Origin: Mongoliibacter ruber
GTDB lineage: Bacteria > Bacteroidota > Bacteroidia > Cytophagales > Cyclobacteriaceae
Length of the DNA: 64,000 nucleotides
Reading direction: 5' to 3'
Assembly (NCBI RefSeq): GCF_003003005.1
Contig: NZ_PVTR01000001.1
Coordinates: 616,517 to 680,516, forward strand
In this document: piece after piece, positions 18,091 to 26,331 of the stretch
Position numbering within the stretch: position 1 is the first letter of the stretch
Layout of the letters: every line of letters starts with the position of its first letter
The notes under the pieces: model-generated
Databases searched by the model: none
What the model was told of the DNA's origin: nothing
The model's input: the letters and a program-made list of their open reading frames with translations, nothing else
Program-made: the position numbers and the translations under genes

Positions 18091-18507
18091 CTACCAATCT
18101 ACATTTCGGTTTTTTTTCTTTTCGGCATGAATCTTTTTTGATTTGAGCCTTTTTTCAATGGCTGCTTTACCAGGACGCGTAGCCTTTCGTGTTTTTTTCT
18201 GTTTAAATGCCTTTTTGATTAAATCATAAAACTTTTGAAGAGCGATTTCTTTGTTTTGGTGTTGCGAACGCTTCTCCTCCACTTGAATCACAATATCACC
18301 TTCATTGGTGATTTTATTTGACAATTTTTCGCCTATGATCTCTTTTTCTTCAATTGATAAGAATTGAGAATTGCTCACAGAAAACCTCAAGGTGATTTTG
18401 GAATTGACTTTATTGACATTTTGACCACCTGGTCCAGAACTTCGACTGGCCTGAAAGTCCAATTCTGAATCAAATACTCTTTTCGCTATTTTCTCTCTTA
18501 TATTCAT
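18091..18507 (-). CDS. arfB: Alternative ribosome-rescue factor ArfB (YaeJ family)
   Basis: 138 residues. It contains the catalytic release-factor signature SSGPGGQNVNKVNSK with GGQ at 27-29, and a C-terminal tail rich in Lys and Arg (about 105-138) that in ArfB enters the empty mRNA channel of stalled ribosomes. There is no codon-recognition domain, and the length equals that of the family. It hydrolyses peptidyl-tRNA on non-stop ribosomes. It is followed closely by the histidine kinase gene, probably co-transcribed, without an obvious functional link. Confidence 0.93.
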   Translation of the reverse strand: MNIREKIAKRVFDSELDFQASRSSGPGGQNVNKVNSKITLRFSVSNSQFLSIEEKEIIGEKLSNKITNEGDIVIQVEEKRSQHQNKEIALQKFYDLIKKAFKQKKTRKATRPGKAAIEKRLKSKKIHAEKKKNRNVDW

Positions 18508-18622
18508 TTGGTTTTTATCGGAATGATATTTATAACAACTAAGCTATATAAATCCCTCCCAATTACCAATATCAAAAAGTATTGAGCAAAATGAGAGGAA
18601 TTACTTAGATTCGGGCAAAATC

Positions 18623-19126
18623 ATGGCAATCATGAAAATAAGAAAAATAAGCACTGAAGAACTGCCATTAGTAAGAGACGTCGCTCTTGATGTATGGCCA
18701 AAGACTTTCTCTGATGTCCTGACACCCACACAGGTCGATTTTATGTTGGACTGGATGTACAGTCTGGAATCGCTTAAAAATCAAGTGGAAGAGAAAAATC
18801 ATGTATTTTTACTGGGTGAAGAAAATCATAAGCCCATAGGCTATTGCTCTTATCAACTGGATACAAAGGAAGTTAAAACCAAGATTCACAAAATCTACCT
18901 CTTGCAGGAAACACAGGGCAAAGGTTATGGCAAGATGTTGATAGAAGAAGTCAGGTCAATCGCAAAGCAGAACGGGCAAAGCCACATTTATCTAAATGTC
19001 AACCGACATAACCACAAAGCCATTTCATTTTACCTAAAAATCGGTTTCTACGAAGCCTATCGTGAAGTAATCGATATAGGAAATGGTTTTGTGATGGATG
19101 ATATCGTGATGGAAATGGCTATCTAA
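18623..19126 (+). CDS. GNAT-family N-acetyltransferase
   Basis: 167 residues. The acetyl-CoA-binding motif A is visible as IYLLQETQGKGYGKMLIEEV (Q/RxxGxG/A type), followed by YLNVNRHNHKAISFYLKIGFYEAYREV, the motif B region, and a typical C-terminal strand. Substrate cannot be told from sequence; many such Bacteroidota enzymes acetylate small amines or protein N-termini. Transcribed alone and divergently from arfB. Confidence 0.85.
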   Translation: MAIMKIRKISTEELPLVRDVALDVWPKTFSDVLTPTQVDFMLDWMYSLESLKNQVEEKNHVFLLGEENHKPIGYCSYQLDTKEVKTKIHKIYLLQETQGKGYGKMLIEEVRSIAKQNGQSHIYLNVNRHNHKAISFYLKIGFYEAYREVIDIGNGFVMDDIVMEMAI

Positions 19127-19174
19127 GATTTTAAAATTTAGCATTTACAGAAAGAGAATGACAGTATGGTCCGC

Positions 19175-19302
19175 GTCATGCTGAACGGAGCCTACCTCGT
19201 ATAGGCAGGCTTGCGAAGTTGAAAGCCTTTCTCGGAGCATTGCGGGGCATCTCCAAAAAACAGGAGATTCTTCTCCCCTTTAGCTATCGTGATCAGGGTG
19301 AC
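19175..19302. repeat. Degenerate interspersed repeat with inverted ends
   Basis: GTCATGCTGA (19175-19184) and TCAGGGTGAC (19293-19302) are imperfect inverted ends. Inside, ATCTCC (19249-19254) pairs with GGAGAT (19263-19268). The wording resembles a family of non-coding repeats often seen between genes in Bacteroidota (GTCATGCTGA...GCATCT...GGAGATTCTT...). It fills the space between two convergent genes, ending six bases from the S9 peptidase stop codon, and may serve as a transcript end. Only one copy is in the window, so repetitiveness is inferred. Confidence 0.5.
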
Positions 19303-19307
19303 GGTCC

Positions 19308-21575
19308 CTACAAATTTGTCTTTGATAGTGCCTCGGGCTGGTAGTTCCTAAGCGGCTCCTCCTCCATTAAGTGCTCAATGAAGTAATCCCACCGCTTTTT
19401 GGTAAAGTAATCTCCATATGCCCTGCCAAAGTTGTGGTTTCTACTTGGCCAGATAAAGAAGTCAAAGTCTTTTCCCGCTTTGATGAGGGCTTCTGCAAAC
19501 TTATAGGAAGCCGATGGATTGACATTTTCGTCCATAGCACCATGAGCTATCAACAATTTCCCCTGAAGCTTATGTGCATTGGTCACATTGGATTGCTCGT
19601 GATAGAAGTCCTCTACAGGATAGCCCATAAACATCTCTGGCCACCAAGCTTTCTCCATCCTATGGTCGTGGTCACCGGCTGAACTCACCGCTACTTTATA
19701 AAACTCAGGATGAAGCAACATTGCCCTGGCTGCATCGTATCCACCCGCAGAATGACCGTAAATCCCAACTTTATTGATATCGATAAAATTGACCTTTTCA
19801 GCTAGCTGCTTAATAGCCAATACATGATCTGTGGTGCCATCTCCCAAGTTCCTGTAGGAATGATTATGAAAAACCTTCCCTCTCCCCGCTGTGCCAAGGC
19901 CATCTACCATCACTACGACAAAGCCCAATTCAGCCATTTGTTGTGGGTGATTAAGTATGGATGACTTGAAAGTTTTAGGCGTAGTGGCTGTATGTGGCCC
20001 AGTGTAGGTGTAATCAATTACAGGATATTTTTGATTTGGATCAAAGTCGGATGGAATAAAATACAAGCCATGAATCTCTGTCTTGCCATCTTTGGCAATC
20101 GCAGTAAAAGGATCTGGAAACTTGTAATTTCTTTTCTTCAAATTTGATATATCCGCTTTGGATATTTCTTGGAGGATTTCCCCATCTTTTGTAGACCTCA
20201 ATACGGAAATGGTTGACATATTCGGCTTGGAATAGTTGTCTACGAATACAGAAAAGTCAGGAGCTAAAGAGATTTCATGGTAAGCATCCTCCTGAGTCAA
20301 TAAAGCCAACCCTGTGCCGTCCAACTTCACTTTATATAGGTGATTGAAATAAGGGTTTCGACTATTTTCTTTCCCAGAAGCTTCAAAAAACAATAACTGG
20401 TTTTCTTCTTGTACTCCAGCAATTTTACTGACCACAAAATCCCCATTTGTCAATTGCCTGATCAACCTGCCGTTTTTATCGTAATGATAGAGGTGATTCC
20501 ATCCTGATTTTTCAGAGGAAACGATAAAATCACCATTTTGGAATTGATAAAACAACATGTCCCTGTTAACAAATGTATCCTCTTCATCGCTGAACAAATC
20601 CTTGAAAGTCCCATCCAACCCAACTTCTAAAAAGTGTACTTTTTTAAATCCCCTTTCAAAATACATTCCTCTAAGTGACTTACTATCCTTTTGCCAACTT
20701 AGATTCATGGACATGAAATGTGGTCTCTTCAAAGATGTTAAAAGAACTTCCTTTTTATGCTCTACATCAAAAAGTACAGGTATAACCTGCACTACTGTGG
20801 TATCCCCAGGAGACCCTCTGTAGTATGCATAAAGGTCGGGTCTGAATTTATCATCCTGACTAAAGTCCAGCAAATACATTTTTTCAGCAATCCGCAAGTC
20901 GATCACATTGGTCAGGATCTTTTTTGAATCAGGTGACCATGAAACATATAACATTTCAGGCCTCACTCCTCCTTCCCCTTTGATCAGGTCACTCCATCCA
21001 AAGGATGATGCATATTCAAAATCTTTTTTTCCTGCAAAACTCAACTGATTGACATCCCCTGAAATCAAATTTTCCACATAAAGGTTGTGTTCTTTGGTAA
21101 ATGCGCGCCATTGACCATCAGGGGAAACACCCGGTACAGATTCTATATTGTCTTTGGGGATAAATGTCAACTCGTTCTTGGCAATATGATACTTCCACGA
21201 CATATTTCTCCATTCAAACTCAATCAAATCATTATCTTTTACCTTCATTTTGTCTAAAGGCAGTTTTGCTGAAGAAACATTTTCCCCTGATTGTTTTGTC
21301 AATAGTGCTGCAAGCTTTTGATGATCAAAAAACTCTTGTGTTGTCTGTCTTTTGGTATCACTTAGAAAATAGCGTTTTCCATTTTCTGTCTGGCTAACAT
21401 GCCAGAAAAGAGTACCTCCTTTGATCCAGTTTGGACTTACTTCCAAGTGATAAATCTCTTTCTCTAGGTTATTGGTAAGGTAGTATGCGGCCTGCTCGTA
21501 CCTTTCCTTGGGGAACTGAGCAAAACTTGAAGAAAAAGATATTACAATAAAAAAGAGCGTTATCAGAGCTTTCAT
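19308..21575 (-). CDS. Secreted S9-family (DPP IV-like) prolyl peptidase
   Basis: 755 residues with a clear signal peptide (MKALITLFFIVISFSSSFAQ). The N-terminal half is a DPP IV-type beta-propeller (about 60-490: SPDGQWRAFTKEHNLYVENL, SWSPDSKKILTNVIDLR). The C-terminal alpha/beta-hydrolase domain holds GHSAGG with the nucleophile at Ser609, Asp682 (HGAMDENVNPS) and His714 (RNHNFGRAYGDYF). Such enzymes remove dipeptides, typically after proline, from peptides in the periplasm or outside the cell. Monocistronic, convergent with the GNAT gene. Precise specificity is inference. Confidence 0.9.
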   Translation of the reverse strand: MKALITLFFIVISFSSSFAQFPKERYEQAAYYLTNNLEKEIYHLEVSPNWIKGGTLFWHVSQTENGKRYFLSDTKRQTTQEFFDHQKLAALLTKQSGENVSSAKLPLDKMKVKDNDLIEFEWRNMSWKYHIAKNELTFIPKDNIESVPGVSPDGQWRAFTKEHNLYVENLISGDVNQLSFAGKKDFEYASSFGWSDLIKGEGGVRPEMLYVSWSPDSKKILTNVIDLRIAEKMYLLDFSQDDKFRPDLYAYYRGSPGDTTVVQVIPVLFDVEHKKEVLLTSLKRPHFMSMNLSWQKDSKSLRGMYFERGFKKVHFLEVGLDGTFKDLFSDEEDTFVNRDMLFYQFQNGDFIVSSEKSGWNHLYHYDKNGRLIRQLTNGDFVVSKIAGVQEENQLLFFEASGKENSRNPYFNHLYKVKLDGTGLALLTQEDAYHEISLAPDFSVFVDNYSKPNMSTISVLRSTKDGEILQEISKADISNLKKRNYKFPDPFTAIAKDGKTEIHGLYFIPSDFDPNQKYPVIDYTYTGPHTATTPKTFKSSILNHPQQMAELGFVVVMVDGLGTAGRGKVFHNHSYRNLGDGTTDHVLAIKQLAEKVNFIDINKVGIYGHSAGGYDAARAMLLHPEFYKVAVSSAGDHDHRMEKAWWPEMFMGYPVEDFYHEQSNVTNAHKLQGKLLIAHGAMDENVNPSASYKFAEALIKAGKDFDFFIWPSRNHNFGRAYGDYFTKKRWDYFIEHLMEEEPLRNYQPEALSKTNL

Positions 21576-21678
21576 AAGGATAATGTATAGTCAATAGCAT
21601 TTTAAATATGAAGAATTTCTACTATACTTGTTAACTTACTTTGACAAACGGAATTTTAATTTTCTAACTTTTTGACCA

Positions 21679-22446
21679 ATGGATACTCAAAAACCTCATG
21701 ACCCCATTATCGGAATTTTCAATTGGTGCGACAGATGGTGTGAAAGGTGTATTTTCACTGACAGGTGCACCCTATTTGCCAAGGAACAAGAAAGAAAAGA
21801 TGACTATGAAGACCCCGATTCTCCAGAGGCCTTGATGGAGATGTTCAAAGATTCTCTTGCCGAAAGTTTGGAAGCCTTAGGGGAATTGGCTGAAGAAATG
21901 GGCATTGATCCTGAAGAAGATCAAGATGAAGTAGAAGCCAATTTTGCCTCTTGGAAAGAAAAGGATAAGCTCGTCACAGATTCGGAATTGGTCAAACTTA
22001 CAAGTCAATATACCTCAGAAGCCCGTCAGCTGATTAATGGTGACCTCCTCCCAAGGCTGACAGATGAGCTTATTCAACAAACAGAGCTTGGAATTTTGAC
22101 AGAAGATGGTGCCAAGTTCAAATTAGCTGAAATCGAGGAAGCATGTGATGTCATTCAGTGGTTTATGTTTATGGTGCACGTCAAGTCAAAAAGTGCTATG
22201 CAAAGCCGGATTTCTGACGATCTAGAAATTTTTCCCGAAGAGGAAAGACATTATAATGGAACCGCCAAAGTAGCCAATTTAACCATTGAGCGGAGTATTG
22301 CAGCATGGGAAAAGCTTTTTGACATCTCAAATAAAGAAATGGAAGAAATTCTGAGCATATTGGCATTGCTACAAAAAGCAAAAAAAGAACTTGAATCAGA
22401 ATTTCCACACTTTCAGTCTTTTGTCAGGCCGGGGTTTGATGAGTAG
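21679..22446 (+). CDS. Hypothetical protein with N-terminal Cys cluster
   Basis: 255 residues, not recognised. The striking part is residues 17-30, with the spacing C-x3-C-x2-C-x5-C (CDRWCERCIFTDRC), which could bind Zn or an Fe-S cluster. It is followed by a very acidic stretch (EDPDSPEAL...EEMGIDPEEDQDEVEANF) and an otherwise helical protein with no signal peptide or membrane segment, so a cytosolic location is likely. Transcribed alone. A weak promoter is possible: TTTG at 21640-21643 and TAACTTTT at 21665-21672 with 21-nt spacing, which would leave almost no leader. Codon use looks like its neighbours. Confidence 0.7.
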   Translation: MDTQKPHDPIIGIFNWCDRWCERCIFTDRCTLFAKEQERKDDYEDPDSPEALMEMFKDSLAESLEALGELAEEMGIDPEEDQDEVEANFASWKEKDKLVTDSELVKLTSQYTSEARQLINGDLLPRLTDELIQQTELGILTEDGAKFKLAEIEEACDVIQWFMFMVHVKSKSAMQSRISDDLEIFPEEERHYNGTAKVANLTIERSIAAWEKLFDISNKEMEEILSILALLQKAKKELESEFPHFQSFVRPGFDE

Positions 22447-22480
22447 AAAGAATGGCCTAAATTATCTGCGTTTCTATCTG

Positions 22481-22500
22481 CTCCGATATTTTTATCGGGG
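22481..22500 (+). terminator. Hairpin after the Cys-cluster gene
   Basis: CCGATA (22483-22488) pairs with TATCGG (22493-22498) around TTTT. No U-run follows, so it is weak as a terminator and may belong to the repeat island that starts here. Confidence 0.35.
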
Positions 22501-22550
22501 TTGTGGCTAATTAAATTTTTTCCAAAGATGAAAAAGATCTACACGGATAA

Positions 22551-22574
22551 GCCATTCGTGGAGACACGAACGGC
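22551..22574. repeat. Palindromic element B, copy 1
   Basis: Arms GCCATTCGTG and CACGAACGGC around GAGA; one mismatch between the arms. Confidence 0.85.
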
Positions 22575-22652
22575 AGCACGGTAATTGGCCACAAAGGCTC
22601 AAGGACACAAAGGATGCTCTAAGTTACAGTTTAGAAATGCTTCGGATTTTTT

Positions 22653-22680
22653 GGCCTCGGTTAGTGTCTCCACTAACCGA
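22653..22680. repeat. Palindromic element A, copy 1
   Basis: Stem TCGGTTAGTG (22657-22666) with CACTAACCGA (22671-22680), loop TCTC, preceded by GGCC. Confidence 0.85.
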
Positions 22681-22852
22681 AATTTAAAAGTTATACCCGC
22701 AACAAAATACCAAATTTATCTCCCACAGAACTCGCTGATTTCCGCGGATGAAATTCTTTATCATTGTTTTTATCTGCCCAGATAGCTATCGGGGTCAGTG
22801 GTTATATATTAGAACCACAGATGAAAAAGATAAACACAGATAAGCTCCGCTT

Positions 22853-22880
22853 GGCCTCGGTTAGTGTCGCCACTAACCTA
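22853..22880. repeat. Palindromic element A, copy 2
   Basis: Same GGCCTCGGTTAGTG left arm with loop TCGC; the right arm CACTAACC is followed by TA instead of GA. Confidence 0.85.
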
Positions 22881-22910
22881 TTTTACCGTTACCCTGATAC
22901 ACTTCAAGAA

Positions 22911-22934
22911 GCCATTCGTGGAGACACGAACGGC
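22911..22934. repeat. Palindromic element B, copy 2
   Basis: Identical to B copy 1 over all 24 bases; flanks differ. Confidence 0.85.
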
Positions 22935-22980
22935 GGCAAGGAAAGACATAAACAGCGACAAAAATCTAAAAATCAAACCC

Positions 22981-23008
22981 GGCCTCGGTTAGTGTCGCCA
23001 CTAACCGA
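22981..23008. repeat. Palindromic element A, copy 3
   Basis: Same as copy 1 except loop TCGC in place of TCTC. It lies just beyond the 3' end of trmB and could act as a 3' stabilising hairpin. Confidence 0.85.
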
Positions 23009-23026
23009 AATCAACATATATTTTTG

Positions 23027-23686
23027 TCAAACAAACCTGAACTTGAGGTATTTAATTTTCTCACCCTTGTCACTGAATATCTTTTCGTATCTGGTCTTGA
23101 TTCCGTGGTGCTCGTCTTTCAATTCTGAAGTGTAAAAATCATGTGTATGAAATGTCAGGTTCACATCTTCTCGGCTTTGTAGCAATTCCAAAGTATAATC
23201 GAACAACCCGGTATTATCGGTTTTGAAATGCACAGTTCCATCCTTTTGGATCATTGGTTTGTACATATCCAGAAATCTTGGCGACGTAAGCCTCCTTTTT
23301 TCATCTCCATCCCTGGGAAATGGATCTGGAAATGTAATCCATAGCTCAGCAATTTCTCCCTCAGCAAAAAACTTCTCCAGCATCTGAATTTGCGTTCTAA
23401 GGAAGGCTACATTTTCCATTCCTTCTGCAATGGCTATGGTACTTCCTTTCCAAATCCTTGAGCCTTTGATATCAACTCCAATAAAATTTCTTTCAGGATA
23501 TTGCCTGGCCAATCCGACTGTAAATTCACCCCTACCACAAGCCAACTCTACCGTGATGGGTTTTTCATTTTCAAATTGAAGAGTTTTCCAGTTACCTTTT
23601 ATCTTTTCAAAAATCTCTTTTCCTTCTTGGACAACGTTTCTATTTTCCTCGTTTTCCTTAAACCTTTGCAGTTTTTTTCTGCTCAT
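23027..23686 (-). CDS. trmB: tRNA (guanine-N7)-methyltransferase
   Basis: 219 residues from the ATG at 23686, one base after the folC stop; a longer frame reaches 23731 but would overlap folC. The SAM site is VELACGRGEFTVGLA followed by NFIGVDIKGSRIW. ITFPDPFPRDGDEKRRLTSPRFLDMY is the TrmB signature (PDP...K.RH/R...P.FL). TrmB methylates G46 in the variable loop of tRNAs, in the cytosol. Last gene of the holA-trmB run. Length and motifs are standard. Confidence 0.93.
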   Translation of the reverse strand: MSRKKLQRFKENEENRNVVQEGKEIFEKIKGNWKTLQFENEKPITVELACGRGEFTVGLARQYPERNFIGVDIKGSRIWKGSTIAIAEGMENVAFLRTQIQMLEKFFAEGEIAELWITFPDPFPRDGDEKRRLTSPRFLDMYKPMIQKDGTVHFKTDNTGLFDYTLELLQSREDVNLTFHTHDFYTSELKDEHHGIKTRYEKIFSDKGEKIKYLKFRFV

Positions 23687-23687
23687 A

Positions 23688-24977
23688 TTATAAATCCTTG
23701 ATTTCAGCGACCACAAAGGTACTCCCTCCAATGAAAATCATATCCTTTGGGCCAGCTTTTTTCTTAGCCTTTTCTATAGCCACGTTTACATCTTTTTCAA
23801 TTTCACCCTTCAAGCCCATTTCAAAAGCCTTCTCCGCTAAAGTTGCCGCTTCCAGCGCCCGAGGAATATTGGCCTGGCAGAAGAAATAATAGGCTGTTTT
23901 GGGTAAAAGCGACATGACTTTACTTACATCCTTGTCATTGACCATGCCCAGCACCATAATCAACTTTTCATGAGAGGTGTTGTTGATTTGATCCATCAAC
24001 AGTTGAATCCCATCCTCATTATGGCCCGTATCACATACGACCAATGGAGATTGGGCGAGTACTTGCCATCTACCCTTTAGACCTGTAAGCCTTCCAATCT
24101 GCATCAATCCACTTTTGATATGACTATCTTTGATATTGTATCCCAACGTTCTAAGGACTTCACAGCTTTTTAATATTCCAGGGAGATTTCTGCCTTGATA
24201 AACTCCTAAAAGATCCATAGATACGGAATAGGAAAAAGCTCCTTTTCTTATGGTATAATTCCTGAGATCCGTACTAAAATTTGTGGATGGTTTTACTTCA
24301 TACTCCTCTTCAGCAAAAAATATCGGAGCACTTTTTTCTTTGGCTAAATTGATAAAAACTTCTTTGATTTCATCTTGCTTTTGGCTGATGACAACAGGAA
24401 CTCCCTGTTTGATAATACCTCCTTTTTCTCCAGCAATTTGGGTTAAAGTATTTCCCAAAAACTGCATATGATCCCAGCCAATATTTGTGATCACACATAA
24501 CTTGGGATGTATGACATTGGTACTGTCAAACCTACCTCCCATGCCTACTTCTACAACTGCAATATCGACACCCTTTTTGGCAAAATACCAAAAGGCCATA
24601 CCAACAGTCATTTCAAAGAAACTTGGTTTGACTTTTTCCAAGAAGTCCTGATTGATAGACACAAAATTAACCACGTCATCCTCAGAAATTTCCTGACCAT
24701 TGACCTTAATGCGCTCAGTAAATGATTTCAAGTGAGGAGAAGTATACAGGCCAACATTATAACCGGCCTCCATCAAAACTGCGCAAATAGCGTGGGAAGT
24801 GCTGCCTTTCCCATTTGTGCCTGCAACATGAACAGCTTGAAATTTTCGCTCTGGATTGCCTAAATGGGTACAAAGCTGAATGGTGTTGCTGAGGTCCTTT
24901 TTGAAGGCTGTGGCTCCTACCCTTTGGAACATCGGCAAAGCATTGAACAAATAGTCCAAAGTTTCCTTATATGTCAT
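23688..24977 (-). CDS. folC: Bifunctional folylpolyglutamate/dihydrofolate synthase
   Basis: 429 residues from the ATG at 24977, one base after the TonB-like stop; a TTG nine bases earlier is less likely. Mur-ligase-type P-loop VAGTNGKGST (51-60), then YTSPHLKSFTERIKVNG and VEVGMGGRFDSTNVI, which are FolC hallmarks, and ADNPH-type VVCDTGHNEDG in the C-terminal domain. It adds glutamate to dihydropteroate or folates with ATP. It is embedded in an envelope operon, a housekeeping gene carried along by tight packing. Confidence 0.93.
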   Translation of the reverse strand: MTYKETLDYLFNALPMFQRVGATAFKKDLSNTIQLCTHLGNPERKFQAVHVAGTNGKGSTSHAICAVLMEAGYNVGLYTSPHLKSFTERIKVNGQEISEDDVVNFVSINQDFLEKVKPSFFEMTVGMAFWYFAKKGVDIAVVEVGMGGRFDSTNVIHPKLCVITNIGWDHMQFLGNTLTQIAGEKGGIIKQGVPVVISQKQDEIKEVFINLAKEKSAPIFFAEEEYEVKPSTNFSTDLRNYTIRKGAFSYSVSMDLLGVYQGRNLPGILKSCEVLRTLGYNIKDSHIKSGLMQIGRLTGLKGRWQVLAQSPLVVCDTGHNEDGIQLLMDQINNTSHEKLIMVLGMVNDKDVSKVMSLLPKTAYYFFCQANIPRALEAATLAEKAFEMGLKGEIEKDVNVAIEKAKKKAGPKDMIFIGGSTFVVAEIKDL

Positions 24978-24978
24978 T

Positions 24979-25938
24979 CTAATCAACCTTGATTCTGAAA
25001 GTGATTTTCCCTTGAGAGTAATCAGCTGTAGCAGCTGTCCCCTGTCTTCTGAAATTGATTTGGTTGACTACTGTTCTGTAGTAAGCCAATACATCATTGG
25101 ATACATTGTATTCCAATGGTACTGCCTGTACTACCTTACCGCTGTTGTCTACCGTAATCCTAAAAACTATAATGCCATTCCTCGTAGAAACGTTGTCATT
25201 GATATTTGGTCTACCTGCAAAATCCCATCCTGCCAACTCTAGGTTATACCCCGATGCCGGACCGGGGTTGCCTTCACCTGATCCTGAACCCATTATTGCT
25301 CTTCCGTCAACAGTGCCCTGTGGCTTACCTTCATCGCCTTTTTGGTCAGAAGATCCTTGTGCTGAACCTTGCGCAGGCTGATTGCCTGTACCTGAAGTTC
25401 CACCACCGCCAAAGATTGCCCTTTGGTCAATTTTTGGTTTTTCCTCTGCTTTTGTAGTAGTTTTTTCAGCTTCTGATGTGGCAGGCTGTGTCACTGGTGT
25501 AGTTTCTTTTTTGACAGGGCTAGGCTCCTTAGGCGCTGGTTTGGGTTGTTCACTACCTCTCACAGGGCTTGGAGTCTTAGAAAGTGCTTCTACAGAAGGT
25601 TTCGCCGGTGTAGTCTGTGGCTTGGCGGCCTCAGTTTTTGGTTGTGTGATAGGCACCGCAGATTCTGTTGGTTTCGGCGCTTGTTCACCTGGAGCAGGAG
25701 CTTGGGTGTTTGGTGTTTGGGCTTCAGATGGAGGTGCGGTAGTCTGTAAATTACCACTGCCAAAATCCGAAAAACCTAAATTCAATTCCATACCATATTT
25801 AGGTAATGGAGGAATTTGCTCCTTCCATACTACAATAAAGAAAATAGCCAAAAGCACCAGGATATTTACTATCAAGGTGATAATGGCAGCTTTCTTTTTG
25901 TTTTCTGCCTCTTGGCTATCTGATTCCCAAATTTGCAT
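24979..25938 (-). CDS. TonB-like energy transducer
   Basis: 319 residues. One N-terminal helix (about 19-42, AAIITLIVNILVLLAIFFIVVW) anchors it in the inner membrane. Residues about 60-170 are a long Pro/Thr/Lys/Ala-rich linker, then a Gly/Ser/Gln-rich stretch, then a small C-terminal domain (GYNLELAGWDFAGRPNINDN...GIIVFRITVDNSGKVVQAVPLEYNVS) like the TonB/TolA C-terminal fold. The start overlaps the ExbD stop by 1 nt (TAATG). With TolQ/ExbB and ExbD upstream it forms a complete proton-driven energy transducer module. Whether it serves TonB receptors, a Tol-Pal-like function or the neighbouring barrel is inference. Confidence 0.82.
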   Translation of the reverse strand: MQIWESDSQEAENKKKAAIITLIVNILVLLAIFFIVVWKEQIPPLPKYGMELNLGFSDFGSGNLQTTAPPSEAQTPNTQAPAPGEQAPKPTESAVPITQPKTEAAKPQTTPAKPSVEALSKTPSPVRGSEQPKPAPKEPSPVKKETTPVTQPATSEAEKTTTKAEEKPKIDQRAIFGGGGTSGTGNQPAQGSAQGSSDQKGDEGKPQGTVDGRAIMGSGSGEGNPGPASGYNLELAGWDFAGRPNINDNVSTRNGIIVFRITVDNSGKVVQAVPLEYNVSNDVLAYYRTVVNQINFRRQGTAATADYSQGKITFRIKVD

Positions 25939-26330
25939 TATTTGTATGGTTTGGTGGCGATGGTCACGTTAGCTTCCAATCCTGCGGCAATTCCGCCGAT
26001 CTCCACCAAGTGTTCTACCGGTACTTCTTTGTCTATATGAAGGACTACCTGCCCTTTTTTATCCATCAGAAGGTTTGTAAGTTCTGCTTTCACCTGTTCT
26101 CTTGTTACAACCTTATCATTGACAGAAAACCTAAGGTCCTTTGTTACTGTAACGGTAATTTCCTGCATAACGATATCCGAAGATTCACTTGAAGGCAGAT
26201 TGACAGGTAAACCAGAAGGTGTGATGAATGAAGAGGTAAGCATAAAGAATATCAACAACAGAAATATAATATCTGTCATGGAAGACATACTGAATGCTGC
26301 ATCTACTTTATGTTTGGATTGCAATGCCAT
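25938..26330 (-). CDS. ExbD/TolR-family protein
   Basis: 130 residues with the family's layout: a short cytosolic N-terminus, a single helix (about 20-37) starting with the conserved Asp20 (MTDIIFLLLIFFML), and a periplasmic domain ending GGIAAGLEANVTIATKPYK. The Asp is the proton-path residue in ExbD/TolR. It follows the TolQ-type gene by one base and overlaps the TonB-like gene by one base, so the three proteins are probably made in fixed proportion. Confidence 0.92.
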   Translation of the reverse strand: MALQSKHKVDAAFSMSSMTDIIFLLLIFFMLTSSFITPSGLPVNLPSSESSDIVMQEITVTVTKDLRFSVNDKVVTREQVKAELTNLLMDKKGQVVLHIDKEVPVEHLVEIGGIAAGLEANVTIATKPYK

Positions 26331-26331
26331 A

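Larger units (their letters stand above)
22501..23026. repeat. Island of palindromic interspersed repeats
   Basis: No gene is supported in this gap. It holds at least three element types. (1) A 27-bp direct repeat at 22526-22552 and 22819-22845 (24 of 27 identical). (2) Hairpin B at 22551-22574 and 22911-22934 (arms GCCATTCGTG and CACGAACGGC). (3) Hairpin A at 22653-22680, 22853-22880 and 22981-23008 (arms CGGTTAGTG and CACTAACCG; copy 2 lacks the final CCGA match). Read in reverse, B carries the same GTGTCTCCAC core as A copy 1, so A and B look like one family in opposite orientations. The last A copy ends 18 bases from the trmB stop. Confidence 0.85.

Noticed and set aside
22551-23008. Palindromic repeats as a CRISPR array
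   Set aside because: Spacing is irregular (58-200 bases), two different repeat types alternate, and no cas genes are near.
25382-25972. 196-codon plus-strand frame
   Set aside because: Antisense of the Pro/Thr-rich linker of the TonB-like gene; low-complexity Gly/Val/Ala composition typical of a shadow.
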